A DNA stretch of 64,000 nucleotides, taken from the NCBI GenBank assembly GCA_947396885.1, contig OX377201.1, positions 21,863,923 to 21,927,922 on the forward strand. The letters run 5' to 3'. Origin of the DNA: Heligmosomoides polygyrus polygyrus. Its lineage: Eukaryota > Nematoda > Chromadorea > Rhabditida > Heligmosomidae. The first letter of the stretch is position 1. Each line of letters starts with the position of its first letter. The notes below the pieces were generated by a model. That model worked only from the letters and a program-made list of their open reading frames with translations. It did no database searches and was not told the DNA's origin. The position numbers and the translations under genes are program-made. This document shows positions 44,575-55,399 of the stretch, piece after piece.

Positions 44575-45690
44575 AAGAAGCACTAGATCGCCCTTACAGG
44601 TTCCTTCCGCCGATCCCTTTCCTATCACTGGTCCACCTTCAGTGGTTCTCCCTTTATCGCCCCCCCCCCCTTCTCCGGACTCTCCCACTTCACTGGTTCC
44701 CATTTGTCCCTCCTTTTTGCCTCCTCTTACTGGCTCCCCTCACCCAAGTGGTACCCTTTATTGGTCCCCTTCACTGATCCCCATTAATGATCCCTCCTTT
44801 ACTGCCCCACCCCCTTCATAGCTCCCCCATTACTGGTCTCACCTTCACTGATCCCCTTCACTGGTCCCTACCCCTTCACTGGCCGCCATCATTGGTCCTA
44901 CCTTCACTAGCTCCCTCTTCACTGGTTCTCCTTTAATGGTTCCCCCTTTATCGGTCCCTTCTTCACAGAACTTTCCTACTTCACTGGTTCCCGTTCGCTC
45001 CCCCCTTTACTACCGCCCCCAACCCTCATCTTAGTGGTACCCTTTATTTGTCCTCTTTCACTGGCTCCCATTAAAGGTTTTACTCTTACTGGTACCCCAC
45101 CCCCACCTCCTCCCTTCGCTGGTCCTCCCACCCGCCACTGGACCCCCGCTTACTGGTCTCCTCTTTAGTGGTCCCCCATTACACGTGTTCGGAATCCGGA
45201 CACCACTTGCGCGACATAGTTGACACCTCTTCTGAACCCAAACACCACTTGCATGACATCGGTGACACCACTTCTAAACCGAGACACCTCTTACATGAAA
45301 TCCGCAGTACCTCTTCTGCGCCCAGACACCCCTTGCATAACATCGATGACATGCCTTCTGACCCCAGACATTCATTACGCGACATCGTTAACACCTCTTC
45401 TGAACCCAAACACATTGCTGACATGCCTTCTGAATCCGAGCGCCTGTTGTACGACGTCGGTGACACATCTTCTAAATCCGAACGCCTGTTGAGCAACGGA
45501 GGAGGCATGTCTTTGAACTCGAACGCCCTTTGCGCAACATCGGTGACACTTCTTCTGACGGTCTCGACACGGCGTGGGTAGCACCTCATCTGAACACGGA
45601 CGCCTGCTACTCGACTTCTAGGAAAGGCCAGACGGATGAGCAGACGGACGGTAGGACAACCGCTAACTCCATTATATATAGTACGATAAG
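44575..45690 (+). mobile_element. Composite minisatellite element, copy d
   Basis: Plus-strand order: degenerate 15-bp units around CCCCTTCACTGGTCC (44575-45180), 42-bp units (45185-45610), then CAGACGGACGGTAGGACAAC and ATTATATATAGTACG at the end. The unique lead found in copies b and c is missing, so the 5' part is truncated. Runs of 9-10 C (44660-44670) interrupt the array. Confidence 0.7.
45185..45610 (+). repeat. 42-bp minisatellite array, about ten units
   Basis: Consecutive units of 42 bp (one of 41 and one shortened), for example ACACCACTTGCGCGACATAG plus TTGACACCTCTTCTGAACCC. Because 42 is a multiple of three, a frame stays open across the array (45168-45581) as 14-residue repeats such as LRDIVDTSSEPK. 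This open frame is a by-product of unit length and not evidence of a gene. Confidence 0.85.
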
Positions 45691-45954
45691 GCCAAGTGAT
45701 TCAAGTCATTTTCCTTCAGCGTCTTTCACACTGCCGTTGCTGCTGTTGCGCAACCGATGCCGTAATGATGAAGCATAGACGCAGAGGAGCGACAACAGCA
45801 ACGAGATGGGTTTTCACACTGCTGTTGCCGCAACCCCGCAACAGCAACACCGGCATCGGCTGCGCGGCCTCAGCAACAAGGGATGATCGCCATCATTGAG
45901 TGGAGCTACAGCCGCTAAAATCGAGCGGAATAGATTTTTTGCGTCAGGGCGCCA

Positions 45955-46210
45955 AGGATGAAAACTGCTTTCGACGCTCAGGGGAGTCTGCAGCTGGCTA
46001 GGGAAGGGAGCCAAGGGTGGCTGCGATCCAAGCTGCTCGAGTGGAAACTGCTCGTCGCTGAGGGGGAGTCCGCAGCTTGATTATGCGCTCGAAGAGCGCA
46101 GAATTAGGCTAGGGAAGGGGCTCCAGGGTGGGTGCCATACAAGCTGCTCGTGTGGAAACTGCTTTCATAGCTCAGGGGGAAGTCGGCAATCGGGTTCTGC
46201 AGAAGCATAC
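45955..46210. repeat. Tandem repeat of 110-140 bp
   Basis: Units contain GGCTAGGGAAGG, CCAAGCTGCTCG(A/T)GTGGAA and ACTGCTTTCATxGCTCAGGGG. A third partial unit is at 46780-46925, placed just before the third SINE B copy as in the second. Confidence 0.65.
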
Positions 46211-46390
46211 AGCTGGAAAATGGGCAGAAAACGCATGAAAAATGTGTAGACGTTAAAAGCCCTGGACCTCATCCAGCCAGTTGATTGAAATGCAAAAACG
46301 CCACCATGCATAGGAACCGAACCTACGACCTCCGAGGCTCAACCCCCCCCCCCTCTCTACCCACTGCGTCACGACCCGTCTGGCAGCCAT
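46206..46390 (-). mobile_element. SINE B copy 2
   Basis: Minus strand: CGTGACGCAGTGGGTAGAG (A-box) near 46375, B-box-like GGTTCGGTTCC near 46315, body ending CCATTTTCCAGCTG. Ten C at 46345-46354 interrupt it. Confidence 0.65.
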
Positions 46391-46925
46391 GCCACCGCGG
46401 GCACACAAGAGATCAATGCGCTTCGATCGAATGTCAACGTCGGCGCCGACACAGCTCACGTGTGCATTCGCGTCGAACAAGTGATCCCCTACACCAATTG
46501 CGCTCGCCTACGTCTATTCCGATCTGATTCTAGAGGTTTTAGCAATTCCCGCCATCATTGCTCGTTGCTGAGACCGTCAACGGAGGAGCGGGGTGCGATG
46601 ATAAGATAAGATGATAATGATGATGTGCGGGATATGATTCTAATTAAACCCACCGCTTCCATGGGCTAGGGCCGCATTAGTTGGGCGAAGGGCGGCTGTT
46701 GGCAACTTGCCAGCAGCGCGGCGGCCCCATATGCGTTCGCGATGGAGCGCGAAATCGTCCATTGCTCTTGGGTTGTTTCGTCGCTCAGGGGAGTCCGCAA
46801 ATGGGTTCTGCGCTCTTCGAGCGTGGAGCAGGCTAGGGAAGGACTCCAGGTTGGGTGCCATCCAAGCTGCTCGTGTGGAAACTGCTTTCATCGCTCAGGG
46901 GAGTACGCAGCTGGCTGGAAAAAAA

Positions 46926-47104
46926 CCGCATACAGCTGGAAAAATGGGCAGAAGACGCCTGAAAATTGAGTAGACGTTAAAACTCCTGAGATCTCATCCA
47001 GCCAGTTGAAATGCAAAAACTCCACCATGAATGGGAACCGAACTCCCTACCTCCATCATCAAGGTGAGGCCCTCTACCCACTGCATCACGAGCCGTTTTG
47101 CGGA
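46926..47104 (-). mobile_element. SINE B copy 3
   Basis: Minus strand: GGCTCGTGATGCAGTGGGTA (A-box) near 47095, GGGAGTTCGGTTCCC (B-box, self-complementary stem) near 47035, body TTTGCATTTCAACTGGCTGG and a tail CCAGCTGTATGCGGTTTTTT. Confidence 0.7.
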
Positions 47105-47377
47105 GGCGCCATCACGGGCGTATAAAGGGCACAAATCGCATGGCTTCCGCGCTCCATCGCCAAAGTGGAGTGCAAGCGGCTGCGCCGCGTACGTCGCTGG
47201 GCATGATGCCAACAGCCGCCCTTCGCCTAAATCTACCGGCCTGGGGCGAGAGCTGCAGACAGCAAGAAGTCGCTCGCAAGCTGCGTTGGGTCTCACCGTG
47301 TTGCGGCTGCAACAAACATCGGACTCCGCCTCCTTTTTGTTGCTCGTTACTGCAACAGCAGCAACGGCAGTGTGAAA

Positions 47378-48397
47378 GCCGCTTTGAGCATCAAGTGGCT
47401 GATACTAAAGATGTAAGCTGTTTTAACGATGTTTCGTTGCGATCAGAACATTTGCGTAAGGCGGGACTACAGCCCACAGGCACAACTTTCCGGGCAAAAA
47501 GCTACGCCACTAGACCAGCAGCGCCGTTTGATCGAGAACAACAACCACACATGGATGGTCCCGTGAGAGAAAGGTTGAAAGCGAAAAACAAAAGAAAATC
47601 AAAGCTCTTAACCTCCCCATCCCCTCCCTGCTTAATGCGTATTTATTCGCATCAAAACATTGTTACAAAACCCAAGAGTATTTCTATTTTTTTAATCAAT
47701 TCATTTAATTTCATGTGCCAAAATGCGCTATGCCAAAACATTTTCTTCAGAGTACGTATAAATATACATTGATTGCCACATGGACCATTTTCGTCGTGGG
47801 ATTGTTTTGCTACATATTCGTCATGGTGCGATATACTGTCGAAAAGCAGAAGTGAGTTGTACAGTTGAGGCAGGCGAGATAGGGTCAACTTTCTTGCGGA
47901 AGTGCATTGATCGAACGTATTGTTCAACACCAGTAGTTGGACATTTGTTCATCAATTTATTGTGACTTGCGCCTCATTTGAAGAGTTATTTTGGCAGTGG
48001 CTGTATTTTTTTATGCTTACAATGCGCAAGTGGAATCAGATCTAGAGCCGCAGACCTCGAAGGAGTTTCTGTGACCGATTAGTTTGCTCTCCGTTCATTC
48101 ACCCGATTAATAAACTGAGAGAATGAGAGGAGGAAACAAAGAAGTGAGGTTTGGTCTCTGTTGCGATTAAGTTGCGTTCAGTCTCAAAGACATTGAGGGT
48201 GGGGAAATTGCAAACCTACATCAAGGTATAATCATCAGCCGTGTTTCACGATCTGATTGCTGAAGTAATCCCATACGTAGGTGACTGAAAAACATGAGCG
48301 GAGCAAAACTTAACCATAAAATGTTTGTCAATCCATTTTGAATGAGCCAAATTTGATAAAACATGATGTATGATAGCTAGATATGTATTGAAGGCTT
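47378..48397. other. Unassigned stretch
   Basis: AT-rich; open frames without motifs. Confidence 0.4.
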
Positions 48398-48811
48398 AAG
48401 GGTTGGGCACACTCGGCAGCGGCTTCAGTGCGTCAAAAACGGGGCGGGGCGTCGCTCTCAGGCTCTGGACATGTTTGCGGTGAGGAGCGGTCGTTCTTTC
48501 TTTCTCTGGTGTCGGCACTGGACCACTGCCAACCATCGCTCAGCTGACCGGTTGGCTGGTTTGGTTGAATAAATGGCTTTCCTATCTTACGTATCTTATC
48601 TCTTGCTCAGGAGCGATAGCGTCAGCTTCACGGAATGACCGACCTCATTCCGTGAAGCTGACGCTTGCAGCGCTGACGTTGGGCGTCAACGCTGAAGCGA
48701 AGTGTGCCATAAGCGTGCCGCTGCCCCTGACACAGAGACACGCACTCTGTTTCTCTGCCCTATTCTTCATCATTGGAGCTGCGTCAAGCAGCAGAAGTGT
48801 GCCCAGCCCTT
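48398..48811 (+). repeat. Direct duplication, copy 1
   Basis: About 414 bp from AAGGGTTGGGCACACTCGGC to GCCCAGCCCTT, repeated at 49384-49785 with about 90% similarity. It includes a TATCTTACGTATCTTATC motif and the perfect palindrome at 48618-48665. Family not recognised. Confidence 0.8.
48618..48665. repeat. Perfect 21-bp palindrome
   Basis: Arms 48618-48638 and 48645-48665 (AGCGTCAGCTTCACGGAATG and on) pair perfectly around a six-base loop. In copy 2 (49590-49640) the same hairpin has several mismatches. Confidence 0.85.
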
Positions 48812-49383
48812 TACGATGAGGCATTACCTCCGAATGATAATATCAAAAGCTGTTCCTGGCAGCAGCTGGAACATCGTGAGCCTTTTCTATCACTGCTGGT
48901 GTTCACCGAGGGCCCCGGGACGCCGGCACTAGCCATTTTCAACAAAAGACGCTTTGGATGTTACTTTACGCTGACGATGTGGTGATTGCCTCTGAAAGCA
49001 GAAGTGACTTGCAGACTCTCGTGCAGGCTTAGAATGATTGAGTCGCAGCTTTTTGATTACGTCTCTGCTGTTCTCGTCGACCGTCAGAAAAACGGAGATC
49101 CTGACGGACGACGAGAACAGCAGGGAGTCGATCAGAGCGAGTTGAACAACTACCAGCGACGGAGGTTTGCTTCATGAGATCAGCAATTACATAAACTCGG
49201 CGTGGCTCAAGTGATTCGACCAGTGGCAGTGTATGGATCTGAATGCTGGCCCATGACAAGGGAAGCGGAGCGTCGACTAAGTGTAAGATGAAGATGCTGC
49301 GTTGGAGTGCAGGCATCACGCGAATGGGTCATATCCGTAACAATAACATACGGCAGCGTCTTCATATCACTCATATTCAACTA
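48812..49383 (+). pseudogene. RTE-type LINE fragment (reverse transcriptase and C-terminus)
   Basis: Plus-strand frames: LLYADDVVIASESRSDLQTL (48958-49018) holds the catalytic YADD, and AVYGSECWPMT followed by MKMLRWSAGITRMGHIRNN is the RTE C-terminal block. The intervening part is replaced by a 23-bp inverted repeat (49065-49123). It is truncated at both ends and lies between the two direct copies. A different RTE lineage from 41-44 kb, judging by the text. Confidence 0.8.
49065..49123. repeat. Inverted repeat within the RTE fragment
   Basis: Arms CTGCTGTTCTCGTCGACCGT... (49065-49087) and its inverse (49101-49123), 23 bp with one mismatch, loop 13 bases. Confidence 0.75.
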
Positions 49384-49785
49384 AAGGGTTGGGCACACTC
49401 GGCAGCGGCTTCAGTGCGTCAAAAACGGGACGGGGCGTCGCTCTCAGGCTCATGACATGTTTGCGATGAGGGGCGGTCGTTCCTTCTTTCTCTGGTGTCG
49501 GCAATGGACCACTGCAAATAATCGCTCAGCTGAGCGGTTGGCTGGTTTGGTTGAGTCCTATCTTACTTATCGTATCTCTTGCTCAGGAGCGATAGCGGCA
49601 GCTTCATGGAATGACCGAGCTCATTCCGTGAATCTGACGCCTGCAGCGCTGACGCTGGGCGTCAACGCTGAAGCGAAGTGTGCCATAAGCGCGCCGCATC
49701 TCTGACGCAGAGACACGCACTCTGCGTCTCTGCCCTATTCTTCATCATTGGAGCTGCGTCAAGCAACAGGAGTGCGCCCAGCCCT
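49384..49785 (+). repeat. Direct duplication, copy 2
   Basis: About 402 bp; partner of 48398-48811. The main indel is a missing stretch after GGTTTGGTTGA. Confidence 0.8.
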
Positions 49786-51073
49786 TAAAGAAGCTCGAGA
49801 ACTGTATAAAACGGTTCACCCACATTCCGCGCGCAGCCCCTTGCAAAGAGGGTTCATGGAAAAAGGGGTCATGCAAGGGCTAACCAATGCTGGTTGGACA
49901 GGAAGCGCAACAAAGTGACGACGGCGGACCGCCGATCAACTAGCTGGCTGAAATGAATGGCAATGGCAAAGCGAACCTGGAAAAGGATAAGTAAATGTGT
50001 AAGTAAGTAAGTAACGTCTGAATGCTTAAACGAGCCCTTCGGTTTGGTCATACGTGCTTGAGGTGACTTGACAGGTTGAAGAGCGGTTAAGGTATGTCCC
50101 AGCAGAGAATAAGTGCATTATATGCCATTAGGTTCGTAAAATGAAAATATCTGAAGTGCTCCCCAAGCGACAGAAAACTGTGATGATTAAAGTTTTCTAA
50201 TTTTCAAGTCATATTACTGATCGTGAGTTGATAAACTGATGAGCATGGAGGCGTCTCAAGACAAGACAAGACAACCGCTTCAAGAAAATCGCAATGATGG
50301 ACTTCTGCTGAACATGCTGAGGACCAAAGAAGTACGAACAGAGTCTAAGTAGGAGAGCATTGGAAATGCTGCCTGAGTAAGGTTGTGTGGTTCAACGACG
50401 CTACCAGGTTGGGGGAGCTGTGTGGGTCGAAGAAGCAGGCCCTAAATGTCTCTCACTGGGTGACAGACTTTAAGGGCCTGCTGCTGAGTTCGATAGATCT
50501 CAGAACTAAGTCGCGGTCAAAAAAAACATCACATATCGAACAAATTGTTTGCCAGTACAACTCATTAAACCTTACAAATTTGCACCACTAGCTTCAATCT
50601 TTATTCAAATCTACAAGTATCTTAGTTCCGAAAGGGCGAACTATCAAACTGCGAAGATTACTGCTGTACTCCTGAGGATTACCTAACAGAGCCAATGCGG
50701 TCGGATCCGATGACCACGAGCGACGACGGCGAGCTCGTAACGGTGGGAGGTAGACTTGCGTAGGCTAGAACTCCTAGACCTCATAGAACCTCCGCAGTGG
50801 CTTTTGCACGATCCGATTCCTACTTTTAGGGCTCTACTCTAAATCATTGCTGTGACTAGACTCCATGTCCGACTTGCCATGAATCTCGGCATGATGTTTT
50901 GTGTTGTATTGCTAGTTCGTGAAACTGCGCGCCGAGATTGTTACAGCACCTTACTCCTCTTGGGACTAGGCGGTTTCGCTGTCTTCAGAGCTTGGAAGAG
51001 TCCAAATAACACTTGAAGAACTACTCCCCCAAAAGTCATTCCATTCTACAGAGAGAAATTCAAATTAAATAGA
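49786..51073. other. Unassigned stretch
   Basis: Contains a GTAA simple repeat near 50000-50013. No coding motif recognised. The upstream end of the Penelope-like element may extend into its last part. Confidence 0.4.
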
Positions 51074-52043
51074 ATGAAGAAGGCGATGCAGAGAAGCGAC
51101 AAAGGGCTAACTGAAAAGCATACCAACATGTCCTTGCTCTACGTTCCCATTCATAAAACCCACAAATTACCCATGGGAGACATTGCGATCGACGACCATT
51201 CATATTTCAAAGTCAGACCTATCATAAGTAATGTTGAGAGTCCTACTGATAAGATTTCGTGGTTCATCAATCTGGTCTTTGTGCAGCTTTGAGGTTTGTA
51301 CCCACGCATCTATCAAACACTCGCATTCTCCTCGAAACGCTCCACCGCATCACTTTGGACGAGGAAATTCGTTTGATATCACGGCGCTTTATACAAACGT
51401 GCCTAAGGACAGCGCCATATAAGCAGTCTGGGGATTCTTACAGAATTTCAGGCGGGCGTCAATGTATACGGGCTCTCCATCGTCCAACTAATGACGCTCA
51501 TCAATGAGTGTCTCACGTGCAATGTTTTCAATTGGTCAGGAGACTTCTACAAGCAGAGGCCTGTCAATGGGCCAGCGCTTAGCCCTGTCCTAGCAGTGGC
51601 ATTCATGTCTGAAGTGGAAGGTCCAGTGTCGGAGCGCTGGCCAATCTTCTACAGTCACGTATAGACGACTGCTTTGTGGTGTGTTCAGCACATCTTGAAA
51701 TGCCTGTTTCGAAATGCTTAACAAGCACTCCGCGTATATCCGCCTTACTAAGGAAACATCGAGCGATGATTGCCTCACGTTCCTCAATGTGCAGGCTAGC
51801 CTGTCCAGAAATTTGATCAAAACGAAAAAATATCGGAAACCTGGTAACAAAAACGTACTGGTCCCTTTTAGGTCGCACATCCATCCAACATGAAAAGGGC
51901 CATAGTCGCCAATATGTTTCGAGCTGCGATCGCAATGTCGTCTGACAGCAACCAGGCTATTGAGCTTGCAGAGCACATCCTTGGAGGGGTACCCTCCATA
52001 GGGATCTCTACAAAACGCAGACATCGCTCAGTGGCTGCAAATA
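51074..52043 (+). pseudogene. Penelope-like reverse transcriptase
   Basis: Plus-strand frames with several shifts. VPIHKTHKLP and FKVRPIISNVESPTDKIS are the entry block, then FDITALYTNVPKDSA (motif A). GLSIVQLMTLINECLTCNVF, GPALSPVLAVAFMS (motif B) and IDDCFVVCSA (motif C region) follow. KYRKPGNKNVLVPFRSHIHP and MKRAIVANMFRAA come next. The catalytic Asp pair region is shifted out of frame near 51660. This order is specific to Penelope-like reverse transcriptases. It would synthesise cDNA at broken DNA ends if intact. Confidence 0.78.
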
Positions 52044-53307
52044 TTAGGTTGGAAAAAAAGTCTCTTCACAATTCGAAAAGTTTTTTGCCGTTCTCCTTGT
52101 AAACGCACTAGCCAATATTGATTGCTGATTTCGTAATCATACCATACTTGTTTACCGTGCGGACTCGGATACAGGTCAAGACGCTTCTTGTACTTCGTTA
52201 TCTATCCAATCTTCCGGACTCAATGCCAGATCTACCTCATGGCCATTTTCGGCACGGCATTCTTCATGAATTCGTTAAAGGATTTACAGCACGTCAGGCA
52301 GCCGACCAAATTAACCATATATATGGCTTGGGATCTACTACTCATCGCCCCTGTTATTAATGGTTCGGAAAGTTTTTAAAGGGAGATTATTCACTCGAAG
52401 ACACGGCAAGGTCGGGGGGCCAGCTGAATTGGATGACACTGAAGTACTCCATCTTCTTCGTACCGATAGTGGGCAGGGGACATGTCAACTGGCAGAGAAG
52501 CTCGAAGTGTCTCATAGGATAGTAGGAATCCATCTGATAGGTCTTGGCTTTGCATGGAAATTTGGAGCTTGGATTCCACATGCCCTGTCAGACACTCAGA
52601 AAGGTCAGCGGCTCTCCATCGCTACTTCTCTTCTGTCCGAACACGAGAGAAAATCGTTTCTGCCGCGGATTGTGACAGGCGATGAGTCTTGGGTTCTGTA
52701 TGCCAACTTCCGAAGAAAAAGGCATTGGGTACAAAGAGAAGAGAACCCTTGCCCTGATCTCAAGCCAATGTTCACGAAAGGAACATTCTCTTGAGTGTTT
52801 GGTGGGATGTCAGAGGAGTGATTTGCTGGGAAACTCTCAGAAATGGAGAGACACTTACTGCTGCCACATACTGTGGCCAACTCCACAAAGTCGTTGCAAC
52901 TCTCCAAGAAAAGAGGCTGGAGAAGTCAAAGGTGATGATCCTGCATGACGATGCGAAACCACTTGTTGCAAGACTCACTAGAGAAATAATAAAGGAGCTG
53001 TGTAGGGAGGTAATGCCACATCCACCGTATAGCTCTGATCTTGCCCCTACTGATTACCATCTCTTCCGTGCTCCCAAGCAGGAAATTGGAGAGAAATATT
53101 TTGAAATGAATGAAGACCTCAAAAATTAGATTCAGCAATAGTTCTACTTCAGAACTGCAGTCTTTTAAGCGAGAGGAATTGGAAAATTACCCAGTCTTTG
53201 GAGAAGTGTAGTGGAACAAAATGGAGTTTATCTCAATTGATTTGATTTTGTAGTTGTGGAGAAATAAATCTTTGAAAAAAAATGAAAAGACTTTTTTTCC
53301 AACCTAA
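52044..53307 (+). mobile_element. Mariner transposon, copy 2, complete ends
   Basis: 1,264 bp; terminal inverted repeats TTAGGTTGGAAAAAAAGTCT (left) and its inverse ending CCAACCTAA (right). TA on both sides (52042-52043 and 53308-53309). Inserted into the Penelope-like element, so it is younger than that element. Confidence 0.93.
52118..53129 (+). pseudogene. Mariner transposase (DD34D), three breaks
   Basis: The N-terminal frame (from about 52118) includes GFTARQAADQINHIYG, then a TAA (52358-52360) inside the CY-x-WF motif. A frameshift follows near RSGG, then QLAEKLEVSHRIVG, WIPHALSDTQKGQRLS (family WVPHEL) and TGDESW with the first catalytic Asp at 52681. A second frameshift lies near 52791. 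HDDAKPLVA holds the second Asp (52947) and DLAPTDYHLF the third (53052), giving 34 residues between them. All three catalytic residues survive. Length close to the usual 340-350 residues. Confidence 0.85.
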
Positions 53308-53309
53308 TA

Positions 53310-53856
53310 GGAACAAGGCCGAGCGAAACAAAACTCCCTTCTGCATACCGTTCATATCTGACGAGGTGGGAAATCCGCAGTTGCCTTTGAAAGGAACTAC
53401 ATGAACTGGTGAGGGTGGTAGAAGTCCCTTCTATGAAATCGAAAGGACAACTAGTTCGCAACCGATTATACAGCAGCAGTTGTCCTACCCCTCGTGTGTA
53501 GCGTGTCGCTTTGGAAAACAAGGTGATTGAATGACTTCGGAGTGGTGAACCTCACGCCATGCAGGAAAATCAGGGAGGTGTAGGTCGCGGAAACAGGAGG
53601 ACTGCTGTGTATAAGAGCGAACAAGCACGTAGACGGTCTTAGAAAGTCGCAGAGATTGACCAATGGGCGAGAACAGGGTAGACGGCCATGGCGGTGCAAT
53701 GGTTCAGGAGGCTGTCACGATCCTTGCACACGTGCCCGCGCGGAAAACGCTAGATGCATTCTGGATGGCATCGCGATGCCCAAGATCAATCACAGAGACG
53801 AGTGCGTAGCGTTAACACAAGAACGCACACTCTTTGTCGGCCTGTGTGGGTTTTGA
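53310..53856 (+). pseudogene. Penelope-like element C-terminal and GIY-YIG region remnant
   Basis: Directly after the mariner: TPFCIPFISDEVG, then SQPIIQQQLSYPSCVACRFG (linker before the endonuclease) and, after more frameshifts, RKTLDAFWMASR and RDECVALTQERTLFVGLCGF, which resembles the end of such proteins. The GIY and YIG words themselves are not seen; that part is decayed. Assigned by order and by remembered family text. Confidence 0.6.
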
Positions 53857-53880
53857 CTTACAGGGTTATGCCCTAGGAGG

Positions 53881-55399
53881 TCCTTATGGTAAGTGGTCCC
53901 GAGAGCTTAAGTCATTCACCATCGTTCACTTCCACCTGAGAGTGAATGGTGGAGCTCCTCAGCTTCCACCATAAAGGTTAGCCCTTCGTCGTTTCCCCGC
54001 ACCGCTTTCTTCATTCCATTCACTTTCGAATTTCTCTCCGTAGTGTGAAATGACCTTTGGAAGAATAGTTCTTCAAGTGTTATTTGAACTCTTCCAGCTA
54101 CGAAGAAGACTAAGCTAAAACGTAAGTCGAATAAAGTGTTGTAACAATCTTGGTGCACAGCTTCACGAACTAGCAATTCAACTACTGTGATTTTCCGGCC
54201 ATAACATGCCAAATGCAAGAAACGGCTTCAGACAAGCTGGATCAACTTAATAACCTAACTTAAGTTAATGGTCAACTCTTCATTCTCTCCGATTGCCGAC
54301 GATGTAAAAATGCAAAGAAACGTAATATCACTGTAAGTATTGTTACATGAACGCTCAGCTCTAAATTATTCCATAAAAGTATAGCCGCTCTTACTCCATA
54401 ACAATGCACAATTTTAATTTTTAGTTTTTTATTGCTATCCACGATGGCGGCTTCCATCGCCTCCACTCATTTCCTGACGGAGATTACCTTTGCCAACCTG
54501 ATAGACGAGGCAGCAACTGTTGCAAAATAATATCTAGCAAGTCACCTATCTTACTATCAATTTTCAGGCTTGTGTCGAAGCTGAAAGCAATCTCACGTCT
54601 TCATTAGAAATCAGAAATGTGGTCGTTGTAATTCACGTAATATTATATGCCTTTCTTAAATGTCAGCGAAGTTTATCTTTAATAAATGGCTTTAAATTTA
54701 AAAAAGCTGCTTTAGTAGAAAGTCGTAGACTTATTCACAAGACACATAGAGAAAACATACATTGATTACAGAATAGGGCAGGGCTGAAATAAAAGCTACA
54801 GCATTGCCCGGCATGTAAGTTGAACGGTCTCCAACGGGCATCATGTGGAAATCGACATTATCAATCATTGCTGAGCTTTGTTTCTTCGACATGGGAATCA
54901 CATCATGGTCGACGGGCAGGCTTCACAAAACGTACACAACTACCGACTGACAATAATTTATCGATTTTATTTAATTTCTTCCCATGTTGATAGAAGGAAA
55001 CTCTGGAACTTGAACTTCAATGTCAACTTCCCTAGTATTGACACCTAGGTATCAGCAGCTTCCTTGCTTCTGAAAGCTACACCTTGCAATCAGCTAACAG
55101 CATCCAAAATACTACCGAGTTGCATAGGTTTCGCCTCAAACCCTAGCGTGGGTTAGTATAGTTTTCAAAACAATGCGAGACGGTACACGATGACGATAGG
55201 ACTGCAAGGAGGAAGGAGGAGGCAGTACAGCAACGGGAACACCATTATCTGTTTCCAAAAGCAGATCTCTCTCAACATATTGAGCGGTAATCAAGAAGAA
55301 TATACCCAAGCTCTTTCATTTCTTCGACTTCGTTATGTGGTATATTATTAACAGAGTAGTGAGACACGCTGCCATTTGTAGTACCCGCACTCGCTCCAT
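53881..55399. other. Unassigned AT-rich stretch
   Basis: Short imperfect inverted words around 53925-53985 (CCACCTGAGAGTGAATGGTG). I looked for a hammerhead-type core near the end of the Penelope-like element and found no convincing CUGANGA/GAAA pair. Confidence 0.4.

Larger units (their letters stand above)
45724..47377. mobile_element. TIR-bounded composite element
   Basis: Perfect 26-bp terminal inverted repeats: 45724-45749 (TTTCACACTGCCGTTGCTGC and on) and 47352-47377 (its exact inverse); five of the next six outer bases also pair. The 1.65-kb interior has a second imperfect copy of the terminal repeat (about 45812), repeats of about 110-140 bp and two SINE B copies. No transposase recognised, so it is non-autonomous. 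Target duplication not clear. Confidence 0.7.
51074..53880 (+). mobile_element. Penelope-like element interrupted by a mariner
   Basis: Reverse transcriptase remnants at 51074-52043 and the C-terminal part at 53310-53860 read in the same direction and join across the mariner 52044-53307. Penelope-like elements combine a distinct reverse transcriptase with a GIY-YIG endonuclease. Ends were not found. Confidence 0.75.

Noticed and set aside
45168..45581. 137-codon repetitive open frame
   Set aside because: It is a by-product of a 42-bp satellite unit with no start or splice context.
48398..49785. An LTR retrotransposon, because of direct repeats around reverse transcriptase text
   Set aside because: The reverse transcriptase is RTE-type, there is no primer site, polypurine tract, or TG...CA ends.
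53881..54250. Hammerhead ribozyme at the end of the Penelope-like element
   Set aside because: Inverted words are present, but the conserved core (CUGANGA and GAAA in place) is not.
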